Below are positions 57,144-57,993 of a DNA stretch of 57,993 nucleotides, piece after piece; position 1 is the first letter of the stretch, and the number at the start of each line of letters is the position of its first letter. Made by a program: the position numbers and the translations under genes. The DNA comes from Porticoccaceae bacterium (GTDB taxonomy: Bacteria > Pseudomonadota > Gammaproteobacteria > Pseudomonadales > Porticoccaceae). The notes under the pieces are model-generated. The model saw nothing but the letters and a program-made list of their open reading frames with translations, was not told the origin of the DNA and searched no databases. The DNA lies in NCBI GenBank assembly GCA_017858135.1, contig JAFMBY010000004.1, positions 1-57,993 of the forward strand, read 5' to 3'.

Positions 57144-57145
57144 AA

Positions 57146-57430
57146 CTACAGACTGTCGTTAACTCGTATACGCAGTTCTTTACCAGGCTTAAAATAAGGT
57201 ACATATTTTCCATTCAAATCCACTGCATCGCCGGTCTTGGGGTTGCGGCCGACACGCGGGGCGCGGTAGTGAAGTGAGAAACTGCCAAATCCACGAATTT
57301 CGGTGCGCTGGTTGGTGACCAATGCGTGGGTCATCCGCTCCAAAATCATTCTCACCGCCAACTCAACATCTTTGGGAGGAAGCTGGTCTTGGCTTATGGC
57401 GATTTTTTCAATTAGTTCAGATTTAGTCAT
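57146..57430 (-). CDS. ihfB: Integration host factor subunit beta
   Basis: DNA-bending protein (HU family), 94 residues. [11 protein letters not shown] at the start, [21 protein letters not shown] covering the beta arm with the intercalating Pro, and [12 protein letters not shown] at the end mark IhfB. It follows rpsA in the common rpsA-ihfB order but with its own promoter after the rpsA terminator. The region before the ATG has no Shine-Dalgarno but a perfect palindrome. Confidence 0.96.
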   Translation of the reverse strand: MTKSELIEKIAISQDQLPPKDVELAVRMILERMTHALVTNQRTEIRGFGSFSLHYRAPRVGRNPKTGDAVDLNGKYVPYFKPGKELRIRVNDSL

Positions 57431-57431
57431 G

Positions 57432-57443
57432 GATTACGTAATC
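57432..57443. promoter_or_regulatory. Perfect 12-bp palindrome abutting the ihfB start
   Basis: GATTACGTAATC is its own reverse complement and ends 2 bp from the ihfB ATG, occupying the ribosome-binding position. It may be an operator or, in RNA, affect initiation. Confidence 0.4.
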
Positions 57444-57491
57444 GATTTTTATTAATGAAAATTGTTTTATTTGAAATCCGTCTTTCTAACC

Positions 57492-57504
57492 TTAATTCTT
57501 GATT
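57492..57504. promoter_or_regulatory. Near-consensus IHF site upstream of ihfB
   Basis: TTAATTCTTGATT matches YAANNNNTTGATW with one mismatch, within AT-rich DNA downstream of the ihfB promoter. E. coli IHF genes are autoregulated. Confidence 0.3.
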
Positions 57505-57520
57505 TTATTGAAGTTTTAAA

Positions 57521-57551
57521 TTTATACAAGCAAAAATTGGGTAAATGTCAT
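57521..57551 (-). promoter_or_regulatory. Candidate ihfB promoter
   Basis: On the minus strand ATGACA and TATAAA (each one mismatch) are separated by 19 bp, between the rpsA terminator and ihfB. Confidence 0.5.
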
Positions 57552-57561
57552 GTTACAGGCG

Positions 57562-57592
57562 AAAAAAAAGGGTGGCATAGCCACCCTTTTTT
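57562..57592 (-). terminator. Rho-independent terminator after rpsA
   Basis: Perfect stem AAAGGGTGGC/GCCACCCTTT with a 3-nt loop, flanked by A- and T-runs (eight T on the rpsA strand), 16 bp after the rpsA stop. Confidence 0.9.
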
Positions 57593-57607
57593 GATCTCAG
57601 CTGAACC

Positions 57608-57993
57608 TTACTTGTCCATTTGCGCTTTGATCAGGTCACCAATAGTCACCGGTGCGGCGGTATCAGCTTCAACCTTGCGGTGAGCTTTAACCACTGCTTT
57701 TTCGTCAGCAACATCTTTAGCCTTCACAGACAGGCTGATAGCACGGGTCTTGCGATCAACATTGATGATCTTGGCTTCGATCTCTTGGCCTTCCTGCAAT
57801 TCGTGACGGGCATCTTCAACCTTTTCACGAGAGAGCTCAGAACCTTTGAGGTAAGCTTCGATATCATTGCCGAGATCAACGATGGCGCCTTTAGCATCAA
57901 CTTCTTTAACGATGCCCTTAACGATTGCGCCCTTGTCATTCTCGGTTACATAGTTGTTGAACGGATCGTCAGACAGCTGCTTGATACCCAGTG
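57608..57993 (-). CDS. rpsA: 30S ribosomal protein S1, C-terminal part (partial)
   Basis: The frame enters from the window edge and reads LGIKQLSDDPFNNYV, then GAIVKGIVKEVDAKGAIVDL, GNDIEAYLKGSELS and the end IGDLIKAQMDK: the last S1 RNA-binding repeat and tail of S1. The track shows only the portion from an internal Met. About 128 codons are in the window. S1 binds mRNA on the 30S subunit for initiation. Confidence 0.95.
   Translation of the reverse strand, partial: LGIKQLSDDPFNNYVTENDKGAIVKGIVKEVDAKGAIVDLGNDIEAYLKGSELSREKVEDARHELQEGQEIEAKIINVDRKTRAISLSVKAKDVADEKAVVKAHRKVEADTAAPVTIGDLIKAQMDK

Overview
The window looks like a chromosomal segment of a marine-type gammaproteobacterium, of moderate GC. 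Several neighbourhoods are typical of that class: murJ-ribF-ileS-lspA, rlmB-rpsF-rpsR-rplI-dnaB, lptF/lptG divergent from pepA-holC-valS, uvrA divergent from an MFS gene and ssb, fabA-fabB, and rpsA-ihfB. I suspect the SAR92/Porticoccaceae (Cellvibrionales) area, but this is an inference from gene order and protein style. No tRNA, rRNA, CRISPR array or intact insertion sequence was seen.

Layout. 0-6.3 kb: lspA start (partial), ileS, ribF and murJ leftward, rpsT rightward. 6.3-10.5 kb: an AMACR-type CoA enzyme and a three-gene proton-translocating transhydrogenase (pntA, pntAB, pntB). 10.6-14.9 kb: ispB, fabA-fabB, a peroxiredoxin and ssb. 14.9-20.6 kb: YajR-like MFS transporter, uvrA, DUF3581 and DUF2750 proteins. 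20.7-24.6 kb: an operon of a Met-rich TonB-dependent receptor with a RegB/RegA-type redox two-component system. 24.6-29.7 kb: glycine-zipper lipoprotein, QmcA/NfeD pair, rimI, holD and leuA, the last behind a leucine leader peptide. 29.8-33.8 kb: pssA, a tyrosine phosphatase, ilvH and ilvI. 34.2-38.7 kb: lipoprotein amidohydrolase, panD, panC, dnaB. 38.8-42.5 kb: rplI, membrane protein, rpsR, rpsF, a CDP-alcohol phosphatidyltransferase and rlmB. 42.6-54.4 kb: RDD protein, glpK, lptG/lptF, pepA, holC, a small unknown protein, valS, rep. 54.4-57.1 kb: a decaying accessory patch holding a REP-type transposase remnant, an AbiE toxin-antitoxin pair with a stop codon in the toxin, and an aldehyde dehydrogenase remnant. 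The window ends with ihfB and the 3' end of rpsA.

Most genes are housekeeping: translation, envelope and lipid synthesis, replication, branched-chain amino acid and pantothenate synthesis. The most interesting parts are: the TonB receptor-regB-regA operon, with a sequence matching the RegA binding consensus placed just upstream of a weak -35 element; the leuA leader peptide ending in five consecutive Leu codons; an in-frame 18-bp repeat that builds the N terminus of LspA and carries four possible start codons; and the eroded accessory patch.

Stretches over 300 bp without an intact gene: 29377-29844 (leuA leader region, plus a REP-like motif at its far end), 33806-34233 (divergent ilvI/amidohydrolase promoters with small dyads) and 56293-57145 (abiE operator, ALDH remnant).
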